From the NCBI GenBank assembly GCA_016708345.1, contig JADJFX010000040.1, positions 1-64,000 of the forward strand: a DNA stretch of 64,000 nt, written 5' to 3'. Shown piece after piece: positions 40,612 through 51,241 of this stretch; the first letter of the stretch is position 1, and each line of letters begins with the position of its first letter. The position numbers were made by a program, and so were the translations under genes. The notes beneath the pieces were generated by a model, which saw nothing but the letters and a program-made list of their open reading frames with translations, made no database searches and had not been told where the DNA came from. This DNA comes from Candidatus Rhodoferax bjergmarkensis (GTDB lineage: Bacteria > Pseudomonadota > Gammaproteobacteria > Burkholderiales > Burkholderiaceae_C).

Positions 40612-41276
40612 ATGGGAACGCTTTATCTTGTACGCCATGGCCAGGCTTCGTTTGGTGCCGAAGACTACGACCACCTGAGTTCGCTGGGCCAGCAGCAAAG
40701 CGTGCGGCTGGGTGAATACTTCCGCCAAAAGGGGGTTGCGTTTGAGGCCGTGCTAACCGGCACGCTGCGCCGCCACCAGCAAACCTATGACGGCATCCGC
40801 GCAGGTGGCACCACCACCTTGACGCCCTGCTATGGCCCGGCCTCAATGAGTTCGACAGCCTGGCCGTCATTGCCACCGTCCACCCTACAAGCTGGAAAGC
40901 CTGACTCACCCGAGCTGTACCGCCATCACTTTCGGCTTTTGCGTGATGGCCTGACCCAGTGGATGAACGGCGTGGTCAGCCCCAAGGGCATGCCCAGCTA
41001 CCGGGAGTTCCGCCAAGGTGTGGTCGATGCGCTGGACCATGTGCGCAAACACCATGAAGGCAACGTGCTGATCGTGTCCAGCGGTGGCCCGATCGCCACC
41101 GCCATCGGCCATGTGCTGGGCACCACGCCAGAAACCACGATCGAACTCAACCTGCGCATCCGCAACAGCGCCATCACCGAATTCGCCGTCAACCGCAAAC
41201 GCCATTCGCTGCTGACCTACAACACACTGCCCCACTGGAACATGCCGACTACGCCGACTGGGTTACCTACGCTTGA
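40612..41276 (+). CDS. Histidine phosphatase (phosphoglycerate-mutase-like) (frameshifts)
   Basis: ~221 residues. The N-terminus MGTLYLVRHGQASFG holds the catalytic LVRHGQ. ELYRHHFRLLRDGLTQWMNG and VLIVSSGGPIATAIGHVLG (second histidine-type region) follow. Two opposite indels between about 40,825 and 40,895 hide LLWPGLNEFDSLAVIATVHP. A third near 41,240 hides the true end (EHADYADWVTYA, stop at 41,274). These are clean one-base slips. The substrate is unknown. Confidence 0.85.
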
Positions 41277-41481
41277 GCGTTCTTTGGCCACTCAGCAGTC
41301 GCTGAATATTAGGTTTGCGCATGTTGGATGTGCGGATGAAGCTATCTAATTCATAGCATATTTCACCCGCTCACGCCCCACCGGGCGGTAAAGGGGTGCC
41401 TCATTTGGCCGCGTTTTTAAAGCAGATGCTGGCGAGCGCCAATGGGTGGCTTCACTACGGCGAACATCACGGCTTGGCACA

Positions 41482-43560
41482 TCAAACTAAATCGACACCC
41501 TCCAAGCCCATCACCACCTGAGCATCTTGGTGCAGCTGAGCCAACGCGGCCAGCTTCATCAGCGCCGGGGCCAAGCAAGCACCTTTAGGGAGAGCCTGTG
41601 CAGAGAGTGTGGCTTCAAGCAGGGTCTTTAACGCATCGGCCAGTGCAAACAGGCTTTGCGCTGCAAGCTGGCGTCCCACCTGGTTGCAGTCATCTCTCCA
41701 ACGGGTGGGCAACTGTGAAACACCGTGGTGCAACAGCGTTGCCAGCACCTGCTGCAGCTTGGCCAGCGCATTGGAAATCGGGTCAACTGCTTCGTCAGGC
41801 AAAAACGCGAGTGGCAGGCTGGCCAGTGCAGCGCTGTTTTGATCGGTAGCGGCGGCAAAGTCGGGCACCACGATGCTGCTGGCGGCGACCGCCCAGGGTT
41901 CAATGATGGGGAGGCCGCCGGACCAGTGCAACAAGCCGGCCACATGGCTGACTGGCCCCTGTTTGCCGGACAGTGCATCGGCCAACGCAGCCAGCGCGTG
42001 GCGGTTGTGGCTTTCATGGCTGCGTTTGAGCAGCAGGGTCTGGTCGTTGCCGTCATACAAAACAGCCATCAGCGTTTGCTCGTGGGGGTCGTAATGCAGG
42101 GCTTCCATGCGTGCAGGTGTGAAAACAATAAACCGCTGGGCCGCATGGCGTGGCAACACTTGCGCCGTGGGTTGGGCCTGCTGGGCTGCAGCCAGGGCGC
42201 GCACGCTGTCATAACGCAGCGGTGCGCTGAGCTGAGACCAATCGGGCACCTGCGGCAGTACGCTGTTGTGGGAGCTGCGGCTTTTGGCAAGTTTAAGGCT
42301 GCCGTCGGGCAGTCGGCGGGCTTGCCGGGCCAGCAGTTGGCCCCGGCTCAGGGCTTGAAGCAACACGCCGGGTGCCAGCCGCTCCAACGCGCGGGTGCTG
42401 GCTTCGTCCACCGCCGTGTCGGCTGACACCTCCCACGCATGGGTCAACACCAGCGCGGTGCCGGTGTCGGTATCGGCCAGCAACAAGCGGGTGCGGCGCT
42501 TGGGGCCGTCGCGCACCGTGCGTGCGCCCAGGCAGACCAGGCGCAGGCGGTCCAGTTCGGTTTCACCGGGCTCGGCCAGGCCCAGCACGGCTCTGGCGTT
42601 GCCGGGCAATACCCCGGCGTGCAGGCGCAGCGCCAGCTCTGCCACCAGCGCCAGGCCGTCCGTGGCCTGGTAGGAAGCACTGCGCGCATGCCAAGCCCCG
42701 CACCACTGCTCCAGGTCTTGCAGCAGGTACACCAGCCAGGTGGCATTCAGTGGCCGGCTGGCGTCCAACGCATGGCTCAGCGCCTGAGCTATTGGGGCGG
42801 CGCCGTTACTGACACCGTGAAAAATAAGCGCTTCCACCAGCGCAACCCAAGGTGCGGTGTCCAGCGCCAGGCGGGTGCCGTCGCTGCCCAAGCGCACCAC
42901 TTGGGCTGACAAAGAGGCCTGCGCGGACTGGTTTGCATCCTTATCCGCCTGTCGAAAAGCCCACACCCCCAGTGCCACATGTTCACAGGCGGCTGCGGCA
43001 ATGCAGTCGCAGCGTGCGGCCTCCAGCGCAGCACCCGCCCAGAAACGCACCGTAGCCGAGGGCAGACGTGCGGTGTCGCAGGGCTCGCCACTGGCGGTAC
43101 GGCGAAGGGTGATGGACAAACCTGCGTCACGTGCCAGCGCCGCTCTGGCCAGCAGGGTGGCGGGGATGACCCGTGCCAGCGTTTCGTCACTGACCTGGCC
43201 GGGTGAGGTTGCTTGGACATCTGGCGCGGAGGCCGAATCGGCAGATGCATGGCCAGACGAACCTGTCGCCAGCGCAGCCACCCGCGCATCTTCCCGGTAG
43301 GCCAGCGCCACGATGATGCGGTGCCTGCATACCGTGGCCGCACCGCAGCTGCAGCGCACCTGCCCAATGGGCGTGGCGGCGGGCCAGACGGTATGGATGC
43401 CGTCGCTGAAACGGGCGTCCAGCGTGCCGTCTGCACCCAGTGCCAGTTGCGGGCGGTAGCCACCTTCCAGCTCCCGCACAGCACGTTTGACCACACCGGC
43501 ATTGGCCGCCTGGGCCAGCGCCTCGGGGCTCAGGTGCAGCAAGTCCTGACGTGGAATCAT
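41482..43560 (-). CDS. yehQ: SWIM zinc-finger protein, YehQ-like
   Basis: 692 residues, last gene of the yeh-like operon. An SWIM motif lies near residue 70 (VRCSCGAATVCRH, C-x-C..C-x-H). A second SWIM-like motif is near residue 185 (ARCDCIAAAACEH). The rest is helical, with segments such as LVYLLQDLEQWCGAWHARSA, and it has no enzyme motif I recognise. SWIM fingers bind nucleic acid or protein. In E. coli the homologous yehQ also follows the VWA gene. Here the frame is intact over 2 kb, unlike its neighbours. Confidence 0.85.
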   Translation of the reverse strand: MIPRQDLLHLSPEALAQAANAGVVKRAVRELEGGYRPQLALGADGTLDARFSDGIHTVWPAATPIGQVRCSCGAATVCRHRIIVALAYREDARVAALATGSSGHASADSASAPDVQATSPGQVSDETLARVIPATLLARAALARDAGLSITLRRTASGEPCDTARLPSATVRFWAGAALEAARCDCIAAAACEHVALGVWAFRQADKDANQSAQASLSAQVVRLGSDGTRLALDTAPWVALVEALIFHGVSNGAAPIAQALSHALDASRPLNATWLVYLLQDLEQWCGAWHARSASYQATDGLALVAELALRLHAGVLPGNARAVLGLAEPGETELDRLRLVCLGARTVRDGPKRRTRLLLADTDTGTALVLTHAWEVSADTAVDEASTRALERLAPGVLLQALSRGQLLARQARRLPDGSLKLAKSRSSHNSVLPQVPDWSQLSAPLRYDSVRALAAAQQAQPTAQVLPRHAAQRFIVFTPARMEALHYDPHEQTLMAVLYDGNDQTLLLKRSHESHNRHALAALADALSGKQGPVSHVAGLLHWSGGLPIIEPWAVAASSIVVPDFAAATDQNSAALASLPLAFLPDEAVDPISNALAKLQQVLATLLHHGVSQLPTRWRDDCNQVGRQLAAQSLFALADALKTLLEATLSAQALPKGACLAPALMKLAALAQLHQDAQVVMGLEGVDLV

Positions 43561-43579
43561 GTATTGGTCATACCTTGCT

Positions 43580-44747
43580 TCATCCCAATTTCTCCGCCAG
43601 CCAGGCCGCCAGTTGGCCCGGTGTCATGGCTGCTATGTGCGCGCCTGCGTCGGCCAGTTTGCCCGCAAGCACGCGGTCGTAATCGGGATTTGCTTTTTCA
43701 TCCAGCGCGGCCAGCCCGAGCACCTGGGTGCCTTGGGCGCACAGGGGCGCACCTGGCTGACCAGCACATGTTCAGCAGCACCCTCGTAAAGTCGCTGATG
43801 ATGACTACGATGGCGCGGCGTGGCGCTTCAATCTGCCCGGCGGCATAGGCCACGGCCTTGCCAATGTCGGTGCCGCCGCCTAGTTGCACCCGCATCAGCA
43901 CGTCCACGGGGTCTTGCACGCTGTCGGTCAGGTCTACCACGTCGGTGTCAAAAGCCACCAGATGGGTTTTGACCCCTGGCAAAGCCCACAGGCACGAGGC
44001 CGTGACCGCCGAGTGGATCACACTGGACACCATGCTGCCGCTCTGGTCCACCAGCAAAAAAACCTGCCAGGGTTGCAATGAGCGGCGGGTGTTGACATAA
44101 AACAGCGGCTTCTCTATCAGCAGGCGCTGGCCGCGCTGGTCGTAGTGTTTCAGGTTGCGCAGCAGGGTTTCGCGGGCGGCAAATTGACTGAGGGACCCGC
44201 GTGTGGACAACTGCTGGCGCTTGCGGGTGCCGCTGAAGGAGCGCTGCACCTCTTTGGCCAGCTTTTCAATCAGCTCGGCCACCACCTTGGCGACCAGTTG
44301 GCGCGCCATGGCCAGCACCTGCGGGTTCATCAGGTGTTTGGTACGCATGACCGCCTGCAGCAATGCCGGGTTGGGCGTGGCGCGGGCCAGCACCTCGGGG
44401 TTCGTCACCACTTCGTCAATGCCGTAGCGCTCTATGGCGTCGCGCTCCAGCCGTTCTATGGTTTCCTTGGGGAACAGTGTGTGGATCTCGTTGATCCATT
44501 CGGGCACCGAGAGTTGTGACGCCCCCGCGCCGCCGTGGCGGTCCAGCCGGTCGGCGGCCTCACCACCCCCGTCACCGCCCTGGCCGTCGGGCGCGTCCCG
44601 GCCATACAACCAAGCCAGGGCGCGGTCCATGGCCATGGCCTGCAGGTCACCCGCACCGCCCAAACCGCTGCCCAAAGGCTGCTGCGCCGCTTCACCCAAC
44701 AGCAGCCGCCAGCGTTCGGCGGCGGAAAGCACAATGCTGGGTTTCAT
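43580..44747 (-). CDS. yehP: VWA-domain protein, YehP-like (frameshifts near the end)
   Basis: ~389 residues after correction. The N-terminal helical part (LSAAERWRLLLGEAAQQPLG) precedes a canonical VWA domain. Its MIDAS motif is FLLVDQSGSMVSSVIHSAVT (DxSxS), with HLVAFDTDVVDLTDSV, LGGGTDIGKAV and AIVVIISDF. After ISDF one T is missing, and a second slip follows near 43,745. The true C-terminus reads YEGAAEHVLVSQVR, then GLAALDEKANPDYDRVLAGK, then GQLAAWLAEKLG. It is the partner expected for the MoxR ATPase at 47,181. The ATG overlaps the DUF5682 stop. Confidence 0.88.
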
Positions 44748-47081
44748 AACGGAATCTCCAGCGCCCTGGCCCAGGCCAGCGCCTGTGCTTCAATACGTTT
44801 GGCGTCCAGCAGTGCCCGGCTGCCGGTGTGCAGCGTCAGCAGACCCGACTGTTCGCTGCTTGAGAGGCCCAGCAAGGCCGCCACCCGCACCGCCAGCGCC
44901 CCCCGCTCACGCGGTGGAAACCAGGCAAAAGCGGCGCGCAACTGCGGCAGGGCGACCAGAAAGTCATCACTGCCCATGCCTTCCAGCGCCTCGTGTACGG
45001 CGTGGACGATGGCGTCTGATTCGGTGGCCAGCACCCGCGCACAACAAAACAGGCCGTACAAAAAATCGCCCAGCGCATCACGCGGCGGCACGGCGCGCAC
45101 CAGGGCCAGTATCTGCAGATTGGCCTGCTCACCCAAAGCGCCATGCACATAGACCACGGCCAAAGCCGCACCACGCAGCGCGGGTGGTGATTGGGCATTG
45201 CGCGCCAGGCGCAGCAAGGTTGCCAGGGTGGCGCTGCGGCTCAAACCCGCTGAGGTTTCCAACTGTAGGCGCAGCAGGCTGTCAAACACGCTGACCGCTG
45301 CCACGTCGGCCTCCATTTCTTTGCCCTGGGAGCTTTGACGCTCCTCCAGAAGCCACACAATGCGCCCTGCCAGCACTGAGAGCGCACGCTCCAGCAAGGC
45401 GCGGGTGTCTTGTCCCCAGAAGCCGACCTGCACCACTTGCAGCAGCAGCCCGGCCGCCCTGGCCAGCGCCGCCAGGTCGTGCGCGGCGGGGACGGCGGCT
45501 TCCAACTGCTGGCCCAGCGCATCGCCCATGTCCAGCAGACCCGCACGCACGGCTTTGAGCATGCAACTGGCGGCCTGGGCCACATCAACCTGGCTTTGGG
45601 CGACCAGCAGGGTCAGGCGGTTTCTGGCGGCGGACTCCAGCGTGGCACCAAAGGCTGCGGCCTCGATCAGGTTGGGAAACCAGCGGTCCCCCTGGGTCAA
45701 AGACCAGTGTTCTTCAAAATTTAGCGCCGCAGGCAGTTGGCGTGCGGCGTGCGGTGCGCGTGTCTCCAACAGTTTTGCACCCTCCAGGCCGATGAGCTGC
45801 AACTGCCACAGGGTGTGGGCGCGGGGCAGGTCGGCGGCGCGGCGGCGGTCTATGACGATGTTTTGCTTGCCCTTGCCCGACCGGTCCTGCGGTTGCGGGG
45901 TCAGCTCGCACTGCGCCAACCGCGCTGCCACGTCATGCACCAGCGGCGGCAAGGGCGTGTCGGTGTGCAGGTGCCACCGCCCTCGCCGGTCAGCGCCAGC
46001 AAGGCTTCCCGCAACACCGGGTGGTGCTGGTCACCCAGCAGGCCCTGGCTGGCCCAGGGTGCGGGGGCGTCCAGCGCTTCTTTAATGACGGTGGACTGCA
46101 GCGCGTCCAGAATGTCCCCGCGCAGCGGCAAGGCGTGGCCGCGCAGTTGCGCCAAAGACTGCTGGGCGCAGCGCATGGCAATCAGCTCCGCGGTCGAAAA
46201 AGCCACCGCTTTGGCCCGCAAACGCCGGCTGATGTGCCGCAGAGCTTGCTCACCCGCACTTTGCAGGCCCGACTGCCACACCCACTGGTAAAACCGTGGC
46301 GATTGCATACCTGCGCTGTAGCCACCCAGCGCGTCCACCTGGCGGTATTCATAAGGCACCAAGTAACACCCGGCGGCGCGCACATCCGCAGGGACAGGCG
46401 ACACGGGCTCAGACCCTGCGGGCTGCTGGGGCCAGAGCTTTCAATGGCGCGTTTGTGCCAGCCGCCGCAAATCACCAGCACGTCACCCCCCACCATCACC
46501 TGCAACGTGCGCGTGTGCCCAGGCCACCCAGCGTGCCATTGCAACTCCCGCGCCTGGTCTTGGGGGGGGCCGGGGTCGTAACCCGGCAGCGCGGCAGAAT
46601 AAAGGTCCAGGCGCTGCTGCAAGACAGCGTCCTCGAGTTCACCTTCAAACAGGTGGTCCCACAGCGCGTTGCCACCGTCACAGCCAAACCGCTGGCACAT
46701 CAATTGCAGCACCTCGGCATAGCGTGTGCGCGGCTGCAAACCGCTTTTAGTTTCATGGGTATCGGCAATAGCCCGGTACTGCCAGTGCGGTAAATCAATG
46801 AAGCGCAGCAGAGCGCCCACCTGCTGCCCGCTGCGCAGCGCCACCCATTCGGGTGAATAGTCCAAGAACGGAAACCAGCACTGCGCGGGGCGCGTGCCCT
46901 CGTTGGCGTAGCTGTACAGGGCCACGGGCAGCGTGTGCTCCAGCATCAGCTCGCCCAGTCGCGGATTGAAGTCGCCCGGCCCCTCGATCAGCACGGCAGC
47001 GGGTTTGCGCTGCGCGATGACGCTGGACCAGCCCGCGCAGGCCGGGCTGTGGTGGCGCACGCCGATGACACGCACCGTCAT
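44744..47081 (-). CDS. yehM: DUF5682 family protein, YehM-like (two frameshifts)
   Basis: ~779 residues after correction. The N-terminus MTVRVIGVRHHSPACAGWSS and VLIEGPGDFNP is the DUF5682 hallmark (RHHSP...EGP), in a fold related to the TraB/ChaN/EreA group. HLFEGE, TRTLQVMVGGDVLVICGGWH and KRAIES follow. The frame slips near 46,440 and again near 45,930, where GTPLPPLVHDVAARLAQCEL resumes. The C-terminal ~400 residues are helical (EARNRLTLLVAQSQVDVAQA type). Function is unknown. It lies between the MoxR and VWA genes, as in E. coli. Confidence 0.82.
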
Positions 47082-47180
47082 GGTTCTAAGCCTTTCGGGT
47101 CTGTGGCGCTTGTGTAGTATGCGCAGCCAGGTATCAATTGCATAGCAAACCCTGTGTCGGCAGCGTGCCCAAAGCCCTAT

Positions 47181-48264
47181 TCACGGCAACAAATGCCGAG
47201 CCGCATAAAAGTCGCGCCAGTGATCACCCTGGCGTTTGGCGGCTTTGTTTTCGATGTAGCGGCGTATCTTTTTCATGTCGTCGGGGTTGTCTTTGGCGGC
47301 AGCGCCCGCCAGGCTTCCACAATGTCCGAGGCTGGCCCGTGTCACCGCGCAAGTAGTGGCCGCGCAGCGCCACGCTGTAGCCCACGCTCACGGCTTCGGC
47401 CGTGCTGACCACGGTGGACAGGCGCTCGCTGGCAGCACCTTCGCGGTCCACGCCCTGGCGCAGTTCGCGGAAAGTGGTGACCAGTACCTCCAGCACCTCG
47501 GCGGCGGGCTGGATTTTCAGGCCGTCGTTGGCCAGCAAACGGGCTACCTCGCTTTGCACCAGCGCCAGTTCCTGGTCGTAGTCGGCAATGGGGAATACGG
47601 TTTCAAACGAGAACCGGCGTTTCAGCGCGGCGGACATTTCGTTCACACCCCGGTCACGCGTGTTGGCGGTGGCGATCAGGTTAAAACCCGGTGCGGCAAA
47701 CACCGCGTTGTCACCAGGCAGCTCAGGCACCATCAGCAGCCGTTCGGACAGTATCGACAGCAGTCCGTCCTGCACTTCAGCCGGGCAGCGGGTGATTTCT
47801 TCAAACCGCACAATGTGACCGCCCTGCATGGCGCGGTACAGGGCTGAGGGCACCAGGGCGCGGGGGCTGGGGCCTTCGGCCAGCAGCAGTGCGTAGTTCC
47901 AACCGTATTTGATCTGGTCTTCGGTGGTGGCGGCGCTGCCCTGAATGGTCAGCAGACTGGAGCCACAAATGGACGCCGCCAACAACTCCGACAGCAAACT
48001 TTTGGCCGTGCCCGGCTCACCGACCAGCAGCAAGGCGCGGTTGGACGCCAGCGTGACCATGGCACGCTCTATCAGGCTGGGCGCGCAAACTATTTTGGCG
48101 CGTAAGTCTTTGTCGCCAATGATGAAACGGCGCACCGCCTTCATCGACAGTTGCCACCCCGGCGGTTTGGGATCACGGTCAGACTTTTTAAGCCGCGCCA
48201 GTTCGTCGGCATACAAGTGCTCGGCGGGCGGGCGCTGCTGGCGGGTGGTAGGTGCTGGGGTCAT
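47181..48264 (-). CDS. yehL: MoxR-type AAA+ ATPase, YehL-like (one frameshift)
   Basis: ~361 residues after correction. It has Walker A LLVGEPGTAKSLLSELLAAS, ATTEDQIKYGWNYALLLAEG, Walker B HIVRFEEITRCPAEVQDGLL, sensor 1 NLIATANTRDRGVNEM and arginine finger SAALKRRFSF. Walker B has FEE in place of the usual DE pair. Near 47,325 one base is missing. The true tail is NPDDMKKIRRYIENKAAKRQ then WRDFYAARHLLP, stop at 47,181. It overlaps the DUF4132 stop (ATGA). It probably drives remodelling of the DUF4132 proteins together with the VWA partner (inference). Confidence 0.88.
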
Positions 48265-51142
48265 GGTGCAGACATGATTTGGTAAGGGTTGAGCAGGCTC
48301 AGGTCCCGCAGGACTTCGCTGATAAAAATGGGGTCCAGGCTGTCAAAACTGGTGCGCTGGGGTGCTGTGCCTTCGCCATGGCGCAGCAGCCATAGCTCGC
48401 CCATATCCTGGCGTGGCTCCATCTGGCCGCCGCCTACAAAAATACCGGGTGAGATGCTGATGCTGACCTCCAGGCCGTCTTTACTTCTGCGGCTGTAATC
48501 GCAAATCATGCCACCGTCTTGCGGGCTGCCGCGCTCCCAACCCCAGGGCTGCAGGCTCATGATCGCGCCGGAGGCCACGGACTGGCCCTCGAAACGTTTG
48601 AGAACCTGCTGCTTCTGTTCATCCGGCGTCAGCGCATAGGTCTCCCGGCCCAGTTGTTTAAAGGGGTTTGCAAAATTTCATAGTCGGCAAACACCTGTGA
48701 AAACTGGGTGAGCATGTCGGGGCTCAGTTCCAGCAGATGGGGAACGCCCAGCACGGCATCGTCGGGCAGTTCGACCCGTTCATCGCTGCTGTTGGCCAAG
48801 GTCCAATCTTCGGCGATGCGCAGCGCCTGCACCAGTTGATCGCCCTCATACCGCCCCCACACCAGCCGTACAGACATGTAACGCATCAGCGGGTGGTCGA
48901 TAAAGAAACGTTGGAACTCGGCCAGCGGCCAGCGCCGGGCGCTCACCATGGCCCGCTCCATGCGGGTGATTTGCAGGCTGGCCAACGTGCGGGCGTCTTT
49001 GCGTAGCAGTTTTAACCGGTCAGCCGTGGCCTTGGCCAGCGCCGCGTCGTCACTTTTATTCGGTTTGGGCAGGTCTTTGAGGCGTGCGCCCTTGGCGTCC
49101 AGCACCACGGGTTTGAGTTCTTCGTCAAAAGCCAGGACAAATTGGCGCGGGCCAAAGTCCAGCATCAAAGCGCCCTCCTCGTCCAGGCCCAGCGCGGGCA
49201 CCAGCCGGTCGGCTAGTTCTTCCAGGCTCAAACCCCGTGTGTCGGCGGCGCTCTGAATCATTACGCCAGCGCGCTCCTGCAAAATTTTGTGTTTGCTTTT
49301 GGCCGCAATCACACTGAGCAGCATCAGCGCCACGTCACTGCCGATTTGTTTGAGCATGTGCATGGCCTCGGTGGCGCGGGCACGCAGGGCGTAGTTGGCG
49401 GCCCAATCGTTGATGCGGGTAAACAGCCGGCGGGCGGTGTCGTCATCGCCCAGCAAACCTAGGCAGCCAAACGCCCAGCGGTATTTGCCGGGCCGCCCGG
49501 CCGCGTCCCAGGCTTCATAAATGTCCCACGCAAACTCGGCCAGGCTGGCACGGGTGCAGCTTTGTTTCACGATGTCGATGCCCGCATACGGCACCCCCGG
49601 CTGCTCCAGCGCCAGCATGCGGCCAATGTGCTCCAGCGCCTGCAGTGGCAACGCGCCGCCGCTGTTCAACTCGGGGCGGCGGAAAGACGCGGCTACAAAA
49701 AAGTCGGGCAGCTCCGGCATCACACCGGGCAGCAGAAAAATAGGGTCGGTGGTCAGCAATGCCTCCAGCGCATTGGGCATAGCACCGCCGTAAATGCTGG
49801 CTACTTCCCGCGCCAGGTCAGCATGGCCTTTGTCGGCCAACCAGGTGATCGCGTGGCGTGCATCGTCGCGCACGGGGTCGTATTCAGCGGTTTCACGGGC
49901 AAAGGCCTGTGGCAGCGCCTTGAATAGTACGGTGCGCGGGAAACGCGCAATCCAGCGCCCCGAACTTTCCTTGTGCAGCCTGACGTTGCGCAAGCCGTGC
50001 AGCATGTGATTGACCAGGCCGGGGCTGTCCACCATGGACGCTAACCAAGGTGCCTTGCCGTCATGGGTGGTCAAAAAAGCCACTGCGCCAGGAAACGCAG
50101 CGGTGCCGTATTTGGCGAGTAGTGCGGGTATCACGCGGTTCGCAGTCCAGTCACGGCTGCTGGCACTGGGGTAGTGGTTCCACAAGGCAAGCTGGGCCGG
50201 TTCAGGCGAACGCAGGATGTCGTCAAAGTCAACCCGGAAGGCCTGCGTATCTATATCCCAGGGCTGCAGGGGCTCACCCGCCAGCAAACGCTGTGCACCT
50301 GCGGGTGTGAGGCCCAGGGTTTTGGGAAAACCCCAGGCGTCGTTTTCGGGTACGCGCCAGTCGCTGGGCATGTATTTGGAGGCCTGCTCCTGGCTGCTTT
50401 GGTGCCACACCACAGCCTGCGGCCAGACCAGCGCCTCGGGTGTGGACAGCACAGGTACATCAAAAGCCGGCAACTCGCCCGGCCTGTCCGCGCGCAACCA
50501 GGGCGGGTCCCGCAAGAGCGGTGGCAGGTTTTCTGGCGGGGCAACTTCCTTGTGCAGCGCAGCCCACAGCGTCTCAAAGCGTTTACGGGTGGAGGACTCC
50601 AGCGCGGCGAGTGCGTCCGGTAGGGCATCAGGTTGTTGCAGGGCTAAGCGAATCGTCCAGCCCTCAGCGGCACGGTTGCGCACCGCCAGACTATGTTCCA
50701 TGGCGGCCTTGAGCACAGCAGCCGGGAACTGCACCGCTAGCTTTTCAAGCGCTGTGCGTACCTTGGGCGAGCCCATAAATGTCAATAGCATGGCTGGCAT
50801 TTGCGGTGTGTGCAGACGGACGAGCACATCCAGCAACATATTCAGTGCGACCTTGTCGTCTCTAGTGATGGCACGCGCGAGCAGCGGCGACATTGCCTCC
50901 AGCGCACCATCCTCATCCAAGTGTATTTGCAGCAATAAATTAGGAAACTCTTCTTTCCGCCCGCTCCAGGAGGCCAGTATCCGGTCGGAATGCTGGCTGA
51001 CATGGTTCGCAACCCCGGCTGCGGGCTGAAAGCGTTCTTTCAACAGAAGCGCCGCCGAAAGCTGCTTGCGCCATTCGGGTTTCCACTGAAAACCACCGGT
51101 GAACACGGTGATGGCTGCTGTTGTATGTTCTTTTTGCATCAT
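48261..51142 (-). CDS. DUF4132 protein, paralog 1 (no WGR domain; frameshift)
   Basis: ~960 residues. It starts MMQKEHTTAAITVFTGGFQW-KPEWR, a motif that follows the WGR domain in paralog 3, so the WGR part is absent. A long helical-repeat middle leads to the DUF4132 domain (GLSLEELADRLVPALGLDEE, MLDFGPRQFVLAFDEELKPV, LKDLPKPNKSDDAAL, ADYEILQ). Two extra bases near 48,665 (AAAGGGGTTTGC against AAAGGGTTGC in paralog 2) break the frame. The C-terminus resumes ASGAIMSLQPWGWERGSPQD to LSLLNPYQI. It is followed by the MoxR gene with a 4-base overlap. Confidence 0.85.
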
Positions 51143-51149
51143 GGGTTAA

Positions 51150-51202
51150 TCGAAAATTTGCTATATTTTTGATAGCTGCTCACGGATTCCGCTATTGCGC
51201 CA
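51150..51202 (+). repeat. R-core repeat between DUF4132 paralogs
   Basis: GAAAATTTGCTATATTTTTGATAGCTGCTCACGG contains the palindromic core (GCTAT-ATTTTTG-ATAGC) and TGCTCACGG. It lies in the 99-base gap between paralogs 2 and 1, the only sizeable gap inside the operon. The gap could carry an internal promoter. Confidence 0.6.
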
Positions 51203-51241
51203 GCAGCCAAATAGACTCGAAAGACAATGGCGTTCCCTACA

